Source: Tilletiaria anomala UBC 951 (lineage: Eukaryota > Basidiomycota > Exobasidiomycetes > Georgefischeriales > Tilletiariaceae). Taken from it: 56,147 bases of DNA. Shown here piece after piece: positions 10,870-22,132 of this stretch. A program made the position numbers and the translations under genes. The notes beneath the pieces are model-generated. The model was not told where the DNA came from. It did no database searches and saw only the letters and a list, made by a program, of their open reading frames with translations. The DNA lies in the NCBI RefSeq assembly GCF_000711695.1, contig NW_013546908.1, forward strand, positions 1-56,147, read 5' to 3'. The number at the start of each line of letters is the position of its first letter. Position 1 is the first letter of the stretch.

Positions 10870-12115
10870 TCACTTTTTGAGGTTGGGTCGGTGGTTGTGG
10901 TACGGCGAGGCTTGGTTGACTGGGCAGAGCAAGCGCATACGTGTAACAGGGAAATTAAAGTTCCATGACTTGTAGTAGTCCGCACGTTTGGATAGACCGA
11001 CTCACCAGGAAAGATCAGGCTCTCGGCAATGTTGACATGTTCAGGCCTATTGGCAGCCCAGACGATCTCCTCAGCGATGTCTTGGCCCGTCAGCGGCTGC
11101 AGGCCCTCGTACACCTTATCTGCCGTTGCCTTGTCACCTCGGAAGCGCACGGTCGAGAATTCTTGCCGCAACAACATGTCGCAGTGGGGAGGGCGTGCGA
11201 TGGGTCAGCAAGCTGGAAAGTAAGAGAGGGAGACCTACCAGGCGTAAGCTTACCAGTGTTCACCATGCCCGGATCGATGCACGTCACCCTGATCGGCGTG
11301 TCCACCAGCTCCTTCATGAGTGCGGAAGTGAATGCCTTCACTGCGAACTTCGTGGCGCAATACTAAGAATCGGAGGGACAGACCGATAGAGGAGGATTTT
11401 CAGTCGACGCCCCGCTCGCGAGAACGATAGTCAAAAGTGAAGAAGGCTCTCACGATAGATCCACCGGGATATGCTTCGCGGCCAGCGATGGAGCCGAGGT
11501 TGATCACATGGCCTCTTTGCCTCTTCTTGAACTCTGTCGGGAACCACGCGGAGAGATGTCAGTCGCGTCAGTCAGAGCATCATTGATGGACTTTCAACGG
11601 GGACCGTCGCACCTCGAACGAAAATTTGAGTCAGATGGATCAGTGCAGTTACATTAGTTTGGATCATGACGTCGACCTCGTCGGCGTTGATCTCTCCGAC
11701 TTTTTCGGTGCCGAATACCAGTCCAGCATTGTTGACTGTTTGAACAGGCCCAGCAAAGTCAGCCTTGTACAAAACTACATGAATGAAACGGCTCTTTCCA
11801 GCCCAGCTGCCTACCAAGGATATCCACCTGCTTGGCCCAATCGGGTAGCTGGCCGATGAGCGCATCTAGGTTGCTCCTCTTCTGCACATCCAATTCCACA
11901 GCAACGTATTTGCCGCCCTTTCCGCTGGCGCCCTGCTTGTTCGCTTCCTCGCACTCCTTGACTGCATCATCGAGTTTTTCGGTCCTTCTTGCGGTCAGGA
12001 CGACGTTGGCACCCGCGCGCGCGAACAGAACGGCCGTCGCGCGTCCAATGCCCGCTGATGCGCCTGTTATCAGGACGACCTTGTCGTGTAGTCGGTTCGT
12101 GCTGAAGAGAGACAT
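10870..12115 (-). CDS. NADP-dependent short-chain dehydrogenase, YMR226C/YdfG type
   Basis: The model is complement(10870..10919, 11006..11161, 11254..11362, 11454..11533, 11613..11735, 11815..12115), six exons and 272 residues, close to the 267 of yeast YMR226C. This SDR group oxidises 3-hydroxy acids such as serine and threonine analogues with NADP+. The Rossmann motif TGASAGIG is at 17-24, NNAG at 102-105 (rebuilt by splicing G|TC), the catalytic Ser in NLGSIAG at 156, and Y169..K173 in YCATK across exons 3 and 4. The end NQASPYH matches the family tail and exists only as a 50-nt last exon. All introns are 79-92 nt. An in-frame ATG at 12337 would add a Ser/Arg-rich, presequence-like leader, so a mitochondrial form is possible. 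Confidence 0.87.
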
Positions 12116-12806
12116 GAGTGACTGATCTACTTGTGCGCTGGTTTCCGCAGAGAGTGGTAGCCTAGAAGAGCAACCGCTTTTCGAAGAGGTCGTGCGATGC
12201 GAGAGAGAACCTTTTCGGGAGGGGAAGTAACCGAAGGAACTTAGCGGGGACGGAAGATGCCGATAGGATGATAGCCGTGGGCAGGTGGTTTTTCGGAATA
12301 GATGAAACGATGGTAATAGGACTCCTCGTGCTAGCATGGCCTCTTCCGAGGGGCTGAGAACAAGGATCGAGAGGCAAGAAAACTTAGCTGAACCTCGACG
12401 GAATCCGAGGAGAGCGAGAGCAATGTTAGGATGAGCATGGGCTCTGGTGAGCCCCCGCCCCCACCCCTTTCCCGTCAACGTCATGTTTCTTGAACAGCGA
12501 CAACCTACAATCAGGCCGATGGTCCGTGCCACCAACACTTTACACTAGTCCACTGTCCACCACTGAATGAGCATGGGCACCATTGACATACATGCTCGCC
12601 CAGTCACATGAGCTTTGCCCGTGATATGTATGCAACAATTAAGACCGTTCGTTACTTCGAGGTCATGAAGAATCGCAGCTGTGGCGCTGGAGCCCAAAAT
12701 GCAGGCACAGGAGATGGGACCTTGCCAAGGCTGCTGCATCGGATCACCACATCAACATTGACACGACAGCGCAGGCTGCGAACTAGTTTCGTAGTGTCAT
12801 CTTTTT
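12116..12806. other. Intergenic region upstream of the SDR
   Basis: This 691-nt stretch lies between two minus-strand genes and includes the SDR promoter plus the 3' end of the NXT1-like gene. The part from 12116 to 12337 stays open in frame with the SDR and could encode an alternative N-terminal leader. No other gene or repeat is seen. Confidence 0.35.
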
Positions 12807-13917
12807 TCACCCTACGAATCGCACGTTGTCCGCTTGTACAAAGAATTTTCCCACTAGAGGCTGCATTCCCCCTTTGTTGTCGCCTCCCGAACAATTCACG
12901 CCACCATCCTCCTGCGGCAGGTTGACCAGGACGAAACTCTGACTGAAAGCACGCGGCAAGCTGTCGATCGGCGCATCAACCCAATTTTGCGGAGCGCTGC
13001 CGCCGCCTCGTGCTTTGCCCTTGCCCTTGCCCGTGGACGTCGCAGCTTTCGGCGCGTTAGAGACCGGCTGTGCAGAGATAGAGTCCGGTGTGTGGTGTGT
13101 GACAACGCCGCTTACGGTAAGCATCAAGGATGGTACCTGCCACATATTTGCTGTCCGGTGAAAAGAAGAATGTTAAGATGGCACCAACGGCCATACATGG
13201 TCAGTCGTCTGGCCCTTGCGATGAATGTCTGCTCCATATACTACTCAGGGGGCAGCTTGGACCTTACGTGCCCCGAACCCTTTGCAGGAGCTTCTTGAAG
13301 GCCGTGCGACGAGTCGCTGGCTCTTCATTGCGTTTTGCTTTTGCCCATTTGACTCCGAGTAGAGCCGTGTGCCTTTGCTACTTCAAGCAATCTGACCAGT
13401 CCACCTGTCCGTGTGTGAGGCGCAACCGAAAAGAATCGCATGCAGCACTCGGACAGAGTGGACCGTAAGGGCGGTCCTCTCCTCTTCTTCGCATTCGAAG
13501 TTGTGTTTGCAAGGCCCCTTTACCGCGGAGTATGGAATTTGTAGAGACTCACGCGCTTGTTGGCCTCCACCTAGAGGGTGGCAGTCAAAGGATTGGACAT
13601 CGTGCTTTGTGCTTGGCATCTGCTGTAACAAGGCCGCAAATTCTTGGTTGCCACTGATCGGATTGCCGTTCCAGACAATCGAGCTGTCGGCAAGATAGAG
13701 TGTCGGCAGGATCTGCTTGAAAATAATTCAAAGCCACTGATTGTTAGCAATTCATGCCATGCTCCTTCGCAGATACATCGTTGCACGGAAGACACACCTG
13801 CAGCCGTTGCGGACTGTCGGCGGCTTGATAGTAGGCGCTGACGAATGTCTCTGCAGCCTTGACCGCAAACTCGAGCAGGTGGCGTGATTCCACGTCCGGA
13901 CCTGAGGGGCGCGCCAT
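12807..13917 (-). CDS. NTF2-fold mRNA export factor, NXT1(p15)/Mtr2 family
   Basis: The model is complement(12807..13150, 13553..13712, 13798..13917), 207 residues. The protein should pair with the export receptor NXF1/Mex67 at the nuclear pore. Residues 1-40 give the first NTF2 helix (FAVKAAETFVSAYYQAA). After the first splice come LPTLYLADSSIVWNGNPIS and the helix FAALLQQMPSTKHDVQSFDC. The last exon has the strands PSLMLTVSGVV, FSQSFVLVN and GKFFVQADNVRFV. A Gly/Lys-rich loop near 145-160 and an Asp/Gly-rich loop near 185 interrupt the fold. The second intron is 402 nt, long for this window, but its acceptor is strong (CTTAAC branch-like site, pyrimidine tract, GGACAG) and the phases agree. 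NTF2 itself is an alternative family assignment but fits less well. Confidence 0.75.
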
Positions 13918-14742
13918 TGTGAGCTCGAGCTTACGAGCGCAACCAGTTGTCTTGAGATTTCAGGGACCCTAGCATCTGCGGCAGAGACACAGGAACGTGT
14001 GTCGCAGGCCCGCGACGCGTCGTATACTTGGAGACGCGTTCGGGGCCGCCGCAAGCCCTGGCCGGAAGCGCTTCTCGTTGAGTTACCGAGAAGACGTCTT
14101 GAGGTGCACCGGCGGTGGCGGCCGCATGAAGCTTTCAAGATGCGAAGTAGGCTGGGCTGACCTTGTTCACTCTCTACATGTGTTCGGGGTGGCAAGGACG
14201 GCTTGCCGCTTGGACAACCAACTTCAACATCGTCTTCGCAATTTTTTGAATGTCCATGGAGATTTGAGGGTTCAGTGGATGCGTATAACCCTATAAAACT
14301 CCATTCTCACTTGAGCAGTGTGCCAGTGGCCATATCACACGATAGAAAAAGTGAGACGCGGGCCGCCAAGGAGTTCACGGTAGACCACCAGGTGATGAAA
14401 GTCGATGACATCCTCAAATCCTCGACAACGATGGCAATCCACTCGTACTGATCATTGCAAGCTTTTACTTGTCCAGAGCATGACTCATTTGATGAGGAGG
14501 CGTGATCACGAGCACTGCTAGGAAACGAAGAAAGGCATGTGACGGCAACGTGTTCAGAGGCAAACAGTCAACCCTGGGTGATGTCTTTCGAGATCATTAT
14601 CGAGGAGCACGCTGGGCCCTTGCCCAATTCGGCTCGTGAGCCGGCACAGTGATATCACAGGCGGCATCGCCTTGGGAGAACTTTGATTGAAGCTGACTTG
14701 AACCGTCTTGATACAGCTCTTCTGCTGCCGACGGCGATTGAC
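13918..14742. promoter_or_regulatory. Divergent intergenic region between NXT1-like gene and unknown gene
   Basis: The 825 nt between the two start codons should hold both promoters. On the minus strand, 14312-14456 is open with coding-like codon use and is flanked by an AG acceptor and an AA|GTGAGA donor, but I could not link it to a gene or family. Nothing else is recognised. Confidence 0.3.
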
Positions 14743-15932
14743 ATGCCGCCTGAGGATCCCCGTTCGCTGCTGTACATCCTTGACAGCCAGTTGGAGCGAC
14801 TGGAGATTGAGGCTTTCGAGCAAGAAATCGCCAAGGCCCAGCAGGTACAGGAGCAGACGCAAGCGAAAGCGAAAGTGAAAGCTCAGCGCCAGGCGATAGC
14901 AGAACTGCCGCTGCTACAGGAGATGCTCGAGAATGAATTATTGCTCGATGCCCTCGGTCGTAGAACGCTCGCTGTTGCTGGCTTTGAAACGGCACCGGTC
15001 TTTCATGATCCTTTTTACTGGTACCTGAGGAAGGAGCAATCGACTTCGTACGCTCCTCCTTCGCTCAATAATCAGGTCCTCATCATCGGTGCATACGACA
15101 ATGACCAAGCAACTTTTTCTGACGCGCAACATTCCAATCAGACTCGCTCCTTGACCCATCTCGAAAGACCAGCCGAGCACTACTGGGAACCGCGCGCTCC
15201 CTACCAGCATCATCACCATCGCCATCTTCGGCCGGCGTGCTTTGCGCATGAGCCCGAGCCGGCTCACGTGCGCGATCGCTACGAAGAGCACGCACTCGAT
15301 TGGCTCGGTCGAGAGCTGCTGAGAGCACGCAATGCGCGCGCGCGCAGTGCATCGGATACCCATCAGGATGAGCAGAATACAGCTGTGACGAAAGGTGGCG
15401 GCAATGAAGGCGAAGGATTCGTCTATGTCATCGACGATGGTAGCGTCGGCAACACGCAGAGCGTCGCGGAGTCGAGCACTGCCCACTCTCCGCCGCACGC
15501 AAACGTCGCCCGCTCCGACTATCCTCGCCATTTGCCAGTGCACGATAATTACGACGTAGAACACTGCGAAGAAGGCGAGTCTTTCTTGGCGGTGCAGGAC
15601 ATGTACCTTTGCAAAGCTGGGTGCTAACGTGAAATATTCTCCCGGTACCAGAGCAAGAAGCTCATGGCGACGCACCAACCGCGTCTTCGGCATCCACAAA
15701 TGTCACAAGCTCGACCGCACCTGCAGCCGAAAGCGCCGCCCTAGCGGACGACACGAAAGCGCCAACATCGGTGCCGACGAGAACTCGCAAGCTGATGGGG
15801 AGCGTGATGGACGAAAAAGAGGAAGCAGTGCTGGAGACGACCGGCGTGCCAGTAGCCACAGAGGCCGTCGTCAGCGCTGATAGCGACGGTCCTCCTCGCA
15901 AGACATTGAAGGTACACGATCGGCGCACCTGA
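14743..15932 (+). CDS. Unknown protein with Gln-rich N-terminal coiled coil
   Basis: An open frame runs from ATG 14743 (MPPEDPRSLLYILD) to a stop at 15625-15627, about 294 residues. The first 80 residues are helical and Glu/Gln/Leu-rich (LERLEIEAFEQEIAKAQQ), probably a coiled coil, followed by LPLLQEMLENELLLDALG. A His-rich patch and acidic, disordered stretches follow. A second open block at 15651-15929 (EQEAHGDAPTAS... ending RKTLKVHDRRT and TGA at 15930) has better codon use than the end of the first frame, so an intron between about 15580 and 15655 is likely; its exact donor is unclear. An acceptor TACCAG lies just before 15651. No family is recognised. The start could also lie in an upstream exon, since TGATACAG precedes it. 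Confidence 0.5.
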
Positions 15933-16889
15933 ACGGGATTAGGGTCGCGCGGGCGGCATCACAAAAGTGAAGAACATCGTGGCGCTCGATTTTATAGCTC
16001 AACGTATGCGTCGCTCAACCTGTACACTTCGCGCGGCATAAGCGGTCCTTACGCTTGAACCCTTGACAATCAAGTGTTGTCTATTTGTGTCCCTGTACGT
16101 AGAATGCGATGTACATTTCCCTACTCTGCCTAGTCGAATCCGTTGGCCAATCACCGATCCTTGATGGGAGCACGAGAAGGAGGAAAAGCTGGGCGAGCTC
16201 TGCTGCAAGCCTTGATGCACTCGATCTTGGTTGCCTCCGCGGCGAAATCAACTGATATCCCAGGTGTCTTGAATGCTGCTATGAGCCAGAGCCACTGAGC
16301 ACGTCTGCACGGACATTCGCTACCATCCTTTGGCGAAAAGCTGGGAGGCTCGCTCTAGCTCAGCCAGACATTCATCGAATGTTTCGGTTGGAGCACATGT
16401 GCTAGAACTTAGATGTGAATTGAGATTCAGAGTGTGCGCTTGTGGCGCTGTGCGAGAGCAGCGGTTGAGAGGGCTCTATGGCCTGCGTGCGGTGGGTGGC
16501 CGTGCGCGCGTGGCGCTGGCGTTATTGTGAGCTGAGTCTCGCCCGTCCATTCGATGTCCGCTCTCAAGTCTTCCAGCATCCTCTGCTGCCACAGTCAAGA
16601 GTTATTCGGACTCGGCTCAGCACCTTGTCAAGCAGCGCACTGTCGTCTTCTCGGGACGACGGCTTCTTGTGTCGGTCGATCAGCCGCGAAAATTTGGGAA
16701 AGCACATCCCCTGCGTCTGAAACACCATAGCGGAGCGGTCTTCCCAGGTGCAAGAGGCACCCTTCAGTGTGCAACGCAACGCAACGCACCGCAACGCAAC
16801 GCACCGCACCGCCACCATCCTCGCTCTCCGGGCCGAGTACGTCAAACAGCAACTGCTCGCTCGTCATCTGGCGCACATAGCTACTGTAC
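15933..16889. other. Upstream region of SEC24 with pentamer repeat
   Basis: This 957-nt stretch separates the unknown gene from SEC24, both on the plus strand. It should contain the SEC24 promoter and leader. The only marked structure is the GCAAC/GCACC pentamer tract at 16771-16810. No gene with domains or good splice sites is seen on either strand. Confidence 0.4.
16771..16810. repeat. GCAAC/GCACC pentamer microsatellite
   Basis: Eight consecutive 5-nt units, five GCAAC and three GCACC, lie about 80 nt upstream of the SEC24 start codon. They probably fall in the 5' leader. Unit-number changes would not alter any protein. No function is implied by the sequence alone. Confidence 0.8.
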
Positions 16890-19800
16890 ATGATGTCGCA
16901 GCAAGCCCCATCTCTGCCGCCAGGCTGGCAAGCGCAATGGTGAGTATAGGAATGAGGACGGTTCCACGTCCTCGTCCGGTCTCCTCATGGCTGACGCCTC
17001 CACCTTCAATTCCTTCCATATGCCTCACATCTCCCAGGGACCCGACAGCCTCGCGATACGTATACATTGGTGTGTTCGGCAGCTCATCCCACATGGCGTT
17101 ACTTTCTGATATTGACAGGTCTTTCTTCTACATTCTCCAGAAACGGCGACGGGGCGTTCGCAATGGCAGCTGCCGAGCACCGGACCCCCACCCGCTGGCG
17201 GCCCACCGCCAGCAGCGTCCGGCTTCCGACCTACCCACCCACAAGGCGCTGCTCGCATGTCGATGCCGCCAATGCAAGGACCTCCGAGCTTGCGTGGCAT
17301 GCCAGGTGCTACAAATACCCCACCACCCATCGGGCCCGGCGCGCCTCTCAGCCCGACACCCAGCGTGGGGCCTAGTTCACCGCCTGCGACGATTGGACCG
17401 GGCTCCCGAAGGAGGGCATATCCAACTGCGCACCTTGCGGCGAACAGTGTGAGCTACAGCTCAGGGTTCGACCCTGGTGCGCAGGGACTCGGTGGTGGCT
17501 ATGGAGCGCAGCCAGGCTATAATGCAGCAGCTGGAACGGGAGGACCAGACCAGGGGCCCCAGCTCTTCACACCTGGGATCCCCGAGAGCCAGGAGCCACT
17601 CGCGGTTCAACAGCAACAGCAGCAACCGCGACCCCCCCAGCGAGGTAGCCCCTACGGCCAGATGCAGCCGCCAGCGCCCAACGGCACCGCGGCCGCAGGG
17701 GGCGTCTATGGCGGCTACGGTGCCGCTCCTGCTGGTGTCGCGGGACCCAACCAGATGGCTGGCCTGCAGAACCAATTTGCTTCCATGGGCATGGGCATGG
17801 GTGGCGGCGGTGCTGGTGGGTACGGTCTCAAAGGTAACCAGTTGCTCACAATCAACGTGGCCGGCATACAGCCCGACGTCAACGACCTGGAACGGCCGCC
17901 GCCTGAGATCCGCCTGCCGCCCAATGCATGCATCACGCAGAACCCGCGAGCCAATGCGGATCCTTCGTACCAGCGCTGCACGCTCAATGCTGTCCCCACC
18001 ACATCCGCTCTGCTCCAAAAGACGCGTCTACCGTTCGGCCTGATCCTCACCCCGTACCGGTCTGTGCGCGAGCAGGATGGTGACGAGCCTGTTCCTGTCG
18101 TTACCGACACGGTTATCGCGCGCTGCCGGCGCTGCAGGACGTATATCAACCCATATGTCCAGTTCATCGAGGGCGGCAACAGGTGGAAGTGTTGCATGTG
18201 CAACATCTCCAACGAGGTCCCACAGCTGTTCGATTGGGACCAGGAGAACAACCAGCCTGCGGACCGGTGGAAGAGACCGGAGCTGAACCACTCGGTCGTC
18301 GAGTTCATCGCGCCGAGGGAGTACATGGTCCGCCCGCCCCAGCCGCCGGTGTACGTCTTCCTGATTGATGTCAGCTACAACTCGATGAATAGCGGCATGG
18401 CAGCCACTGCTGCGAGGACCATTCTCGAGTCGCTCGATCGCCTTCCCAACGACGACGGACGCACGAGGGTGTGCATTATTGCCGTCGACACGGCTCTGCA
18501 CTTTTTCTGCCTTCCGGTGAGCCTTGTGCTCCGCCGACGCTGGCAATCTCCAAAGTGTGCGGCAAGCTGACGAAATTGCTAACCTCCGCTTACTTTCACA
18601 GGAGGGCCACTCGGAGGCTGAGATGCTTGTCGTCGGTGACATCGACGATGCCTTCCTGCCCAAGCCGAACGACCTGCTGCTTAACTTACGCGACAGTCGA
18701 GCTGGAATCGAGCAGCTGCTTGGGCGCATCGGCGACATGTTCGCTGGCTCCCTCATCGTCGGCTCGGCCATGGGCGCTGCTCTGCAGGCAGCGTACAAGC
18801 TCATCTCTCCCATGGGCGGCAAGATCATGTGCCTGACGGCTTCCTTACCGACGCTCGGCCCTGGAGCGCTCAAGGCTCGCGATGACCCCAAGCTGCTTGG
18901 CACGGCAAAGGAGAGCACGCTGCTCAGTGCTGCATCGTCGTTCTATAAGACGTTCCCGATCGACTGCTCGCGAACACAGGTCTCCGTCGACATGTGGCTG
19001 TTCGGCTCTGCATACCAGGATGTCGCAACGCTCTCGTGCCTGCCGCGGTATACGGGTGGTCAGACGTACTTTTATCCCGGCTTCCACGCGGGCCGTTCGG
19101 AGGATGCGCTCAAGTTCTCGCATGAGTTTGGCGAGGTGCTCGCGTCACCGATCTGCTACGAAGCGGTGCTGCGTCTGCGTACGACCAAGGGTATCCGTGC
19201 GACGCAATTCCACGGCAACTTTTTTGTTCGCTCCACCGACTTGCTCGCCCTGCCCGCTGTCCCGCTTGATCAGAACTACGCCATCGAGTGCGAGATTGAG
19301 GAGTCGATCACTGCTCCCTTTGTCGTCTTCCAAGCTGTCATCCTTCACAGCACCTCGTTCGGCGAGAGGAGAATCCGTGTCGTCAACTTGGCCGTACCGA
19401 CGACAACGAATATGTCCGAGGTATACGCGTCAGCGGATCAGCAGGCGATTGCCATGCTTTTGGCCAACAAGGCCGTCGAGCGAAGCATCCATCACAAGCT
19501 GGAGGATGCGCGGGACGCCATCATGAACAAGCTGGTCGACATCTTCACCACGTACAAATCCACAATGACCAGCGCTGGCTCGGGAGCTAGTGCGCAACTC
19601 AGCATCGCGCAGAACATGGCGCTGCTTCCGCTAATGCTTCTTGCTCTTCTCAAGCACGTCGGTCTGCGGCAGTCGAGCCAGATCCCTCCCGATCTGCGTG
19701 CCTATGCTCAAGCTCTCCTCACCACGCTGCCGACGCAGCTGCTCGTGCCTTACTTACACCCTAACTTTTACTGCCTACACAACATGCCCCCAGAGGTAGG

Positions 19801-20476
19801 CACCTGGGTCGAGACGCCCGCGCCGGCCCCTGCAGTCCCTGCCGATGGCAAGGCGGATGGCGAGGTCATGCTTCCAGGATCAACCAGGCAGTTCATCTTC
19901 CCGGCCAAACTCAACCTCACAAGCGAGAAGCTGGAGAGGCATGGTCTATACCTCATCGAAGACGGTCAGACAATCTTCCTATGGATCGGCCGCGACGCCG
20001 TGCCACAGCTGTGTATGGACGTCTTCGATGCACCCAACTATACCGAAGTGAAAGGAGGAAAGGTGAGAGATGGTACACCGGCCTTTGAACTTTCCAAATT
20101 GTGCAGTCTGGCATGTGCTGACTGAGTTTTCAATTTTCTGCGTCTTTGCAGGCCACGCTGCCGGAGCTCGACAACTCGATGAACAAGCGAGTGCGCGGCA
20201 TCGTCGATAGGATCAGGGACTTAAGGAGGGGTCCGTACCGCCCGCATCTGTACATTGCAAAGGAGGACGGAGAGCCGAGCGTGCGCATGTGGGCGCTGAG
20301 CATGCTCATCGAAGATCGGGACGCAGGCGCTTCAGGCATGAGCTACATGCAATTCTTGGTGAGTGATTTCCACCGGGAAAATGAAATAGAATCTAGCAGC
20401 TCTCATTTTCTGACATTCCGATATTCTGCATCTCTCTTAGACCAAAGTGCGCGATCGCGTCAACGGAGGCTCTTGA
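16890..20476 (+). CDS. SEC24: COPII coat cargo adaptor Sec24 with N-terminal WW domain
   Basis: The model joins 16890..16939, 17038..17069, 17141..18516, 18602..20062, 20152..20358 and 20441..20476, giving 1053 residues. Sec24 binds Sec23 and selects cargo for COPII vesicles at the ER. The N-terminus LPPGWQAQW...QWQLP (9-39) forms a WW domain that is complete only if the 32-nt exon 2 is included (W13 and W36, with Tyr24-Val-Tyr26 between). A Gly/Pro/Gln-rich linker follows. The zinc finger uses CRRC at 356-359 and CCMC at 378-381. The trunk starts at YVFLIDVS; the beta-sandwich, helical and gelsolin-like parts follow, the last with [16 protein letters not shown]. The last exon encodes only 11 residues ([11 protein letters not shown]). 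Every junction is in phase. Its 3' end is convergent with CBS. Confidence 0.93.
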
Positions 20477-20905
20477 GCGACCCGCGTTCTGGGGAGCGGC
20501 TGCTGGATGCGGGGTTGCTTGCTCAAAGGCTTCACATTTGCAAGCCGCATACAGACGAGGAAGTGATTGCAGTGGACGAATGCGACGGCTTCGAAGAAGA
20601 ATGAAAACAAGTGTATAGAAATGAAAAGGCACGAAACGTTGGAACAGTGTGCACTCGTCCTTCGAGGGGAATATAAATCTCCCGTCCGCATTAGCACAGC
20701 TGCCGCCGCATCGCCAAGAAGGTGAGGGCAAGGCGCAGGGTAATGATCGCGGACTCAGCCGTGCGCGCGAGAGAACAGAGATACCATGCCATATCCCCTT
20801 CTGATCTGGTCTTTGAGCCCAATAAATGCCCATGGCTAACAAGGAATATCTTCGTCCTCGCACGGGAGGGGCTCTTCTCGCCAAGGAGATTCGGACAAGC
20901 TGCAC

Positions 20906-20933
20906 GGGTTAGGGTTAGGGTTAGGGTTAGGGT
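20906..20933 (+). repeat. Interstitial telomeric repeat (GGGTTA)n
   Basis: Twenty-eight nucleotides read as four perfect GGGTTA units plus GGGT, the G-rich telomere strand of most filamentous fungi and basidiomycetes. It sits 430 bp after the SEC24 stop, far from either window edge and flanked by single-copy genes, so it is not a chromosome end here. Such tracts can arise when a break is healed or at ancient fusion points, and they can also bind telomere proteins or act as promoter motifs. Confidence 0.9.
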
Positions 20934-21154
20934 AACCAACCATCAACGCCGTCAGTCCATCTTTCAATATCCGGATCAACGGTTCGGCCACGTCTTGGAT
21001 TGTAGGTGATAACTCAACCTCTGTGTATGGAAAGTTCTTCAGTTGGAGTGCCCTCGTTGAAAAAGCTGGATGCCCCACGTAGTTCTTTGCGGATCAAAGA
21101 CCGCGGAGCAAGGAGGACACGAAGCCGAAACTATTGCCACCAGGAGAGGCTGCT

Positions 21155-21430
21155 ATGGCTGACGAGTTCAGCGACGACGAATGGTCGTTTTACATCGACG
21201 ATGTACGCCACACCGAGGCGGTCACATGGATCTGACGGCAAAGGGGAAGATCCCATGTTCAAGGACCTCGTCGAATATCTTAAAGCTGTGGAGCCAATTT
21301 TTCAGCGCATACCCAACCTGGGATATTTCTCCTGCGTGACAGCATTGGCCTTCGTGGCGCTCGCAGCCATTATATCGACATTTGGGAACGGTAATACGCA
21401 GGCAAAGGGCTCCCCCTGCCGGACCGGTTG
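21155..21430 (+). CDS. Possible small single-pass membrane protein
   Basis: ATG 21155 opens a short acidic exon (MADEFSDDEWSFYIDD) that could be spliced from a GTACGC donor at 21203 to an acceptor at 21262-21263. It would continue as DLVEYLKAVEPIFQRIPNLG and then a hydrophobic helix (VTALAFVALAAIIS) before a stop at 21429. The intron would be 61 nt. The acceptor is weak, codon use is average and no family is recognised. It may be noise; the membrane helix and the acidic start are the only support. Confidence 0.2.
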
Positions 21431-21974
21431 ATCCTTCTTCTGGAAAGCTGAGGCGATTTCTTCTCACCATGTGGGGATACGCCGACACCCATCATGATAT
21501 TTGACCAGGCTGTGATGTCATGTTGCAACCGCGTACGCATGAGTTGGAGATTGGCCCAAATTATCGCGACGTTGCTAGGTAACCCAGATTCCACACCCGG
21601 ATCACTTAACCCGCTCGCATCACCTCTGGGCCCTCTAGTTGTAGACCTCCAGCCCATTACCTCACTACAATCAGGCTAACAAAAATACGAAACTTTGAGG
21701 TGTCGATTTGTCAACTCGCCTTGTTGGGGCGTTGCCGAATTACCGCTGCGCCACCTGCCATATGAAGGTTTCTCGGAGCAACGACCAGTTCGCAGAGGGC
21801 TGGTCAGACAAGCTGATGAGAAAAGAAAAATATGTTTCAAATGCTAAGGCTACAACGTTGAGGTTGAGGGTGCCTTTTCCCCTACGCGTACATTCTTTCC
21901 AGGGCGGGTATGGTCAACCGTAAACAGCGTCACATACACCGACTAAACTATCGGTTTGATGTTTTCGAATTCTG

Positions 21975-22009
21975 TTTTTTTTTCCTTTTTTTTCCTTTTT
22001 TTTCCTTTC
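21975..22009. repeat. T8CC pyrimidine tandem repeat
   Basis: Three near-perfect units of eight or nine T followed by CC lie about 120 nt beyond the CBS stop codon (read from the CBS strand it is a GGA8 tract). It is probably a simple-sequence tract near the CBS 3' end. Confidence 0.7.
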
Positions 22010-22132
22010 TTGCGGTTGGTTGCCGTGCTTGCGCCTCCAGCGTTGAGAGGAAGGGTGCAGACGGCGTGATGATGATGATTGGCAACGCAGGCGCGTGGTA
22101 GAGGTGGAAGCCATCGGGAATTCCGAAGCGGC

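Larger units (their letters stand above)
20477..22132. other. Convergent intergenic region with telomere-like tract
   Basis: This 1.66-kb stretch lies between the stop codons of SEC24 and CBS. It holds the TTAGGG tract (20906-20933), a possible small membrane-protein gene (from 21155) and a pyrimidine repeat (21975-22009). Otherwise no gene, RNA gene or transposon is recognised. It is large for a convergent gap in this window. Confidence 0.5.

Noticed and set aside
14938-15699. 253-codon minus-strand frame with hydrophobic stretches
   Set aside because: It overlaps the plus-strand unknown gene entirely and shows no signal, splice or domain support; the opposite strand has better coding features, though neither is proven.
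17461-17475. GGTTCGA word resembling a tRNA B box
   Set aside because: It lies inside SEC24 coding sequence with no A box or cloverleaf; a similar word near 8431 lies inside the DAD1 coding exon (antisense).
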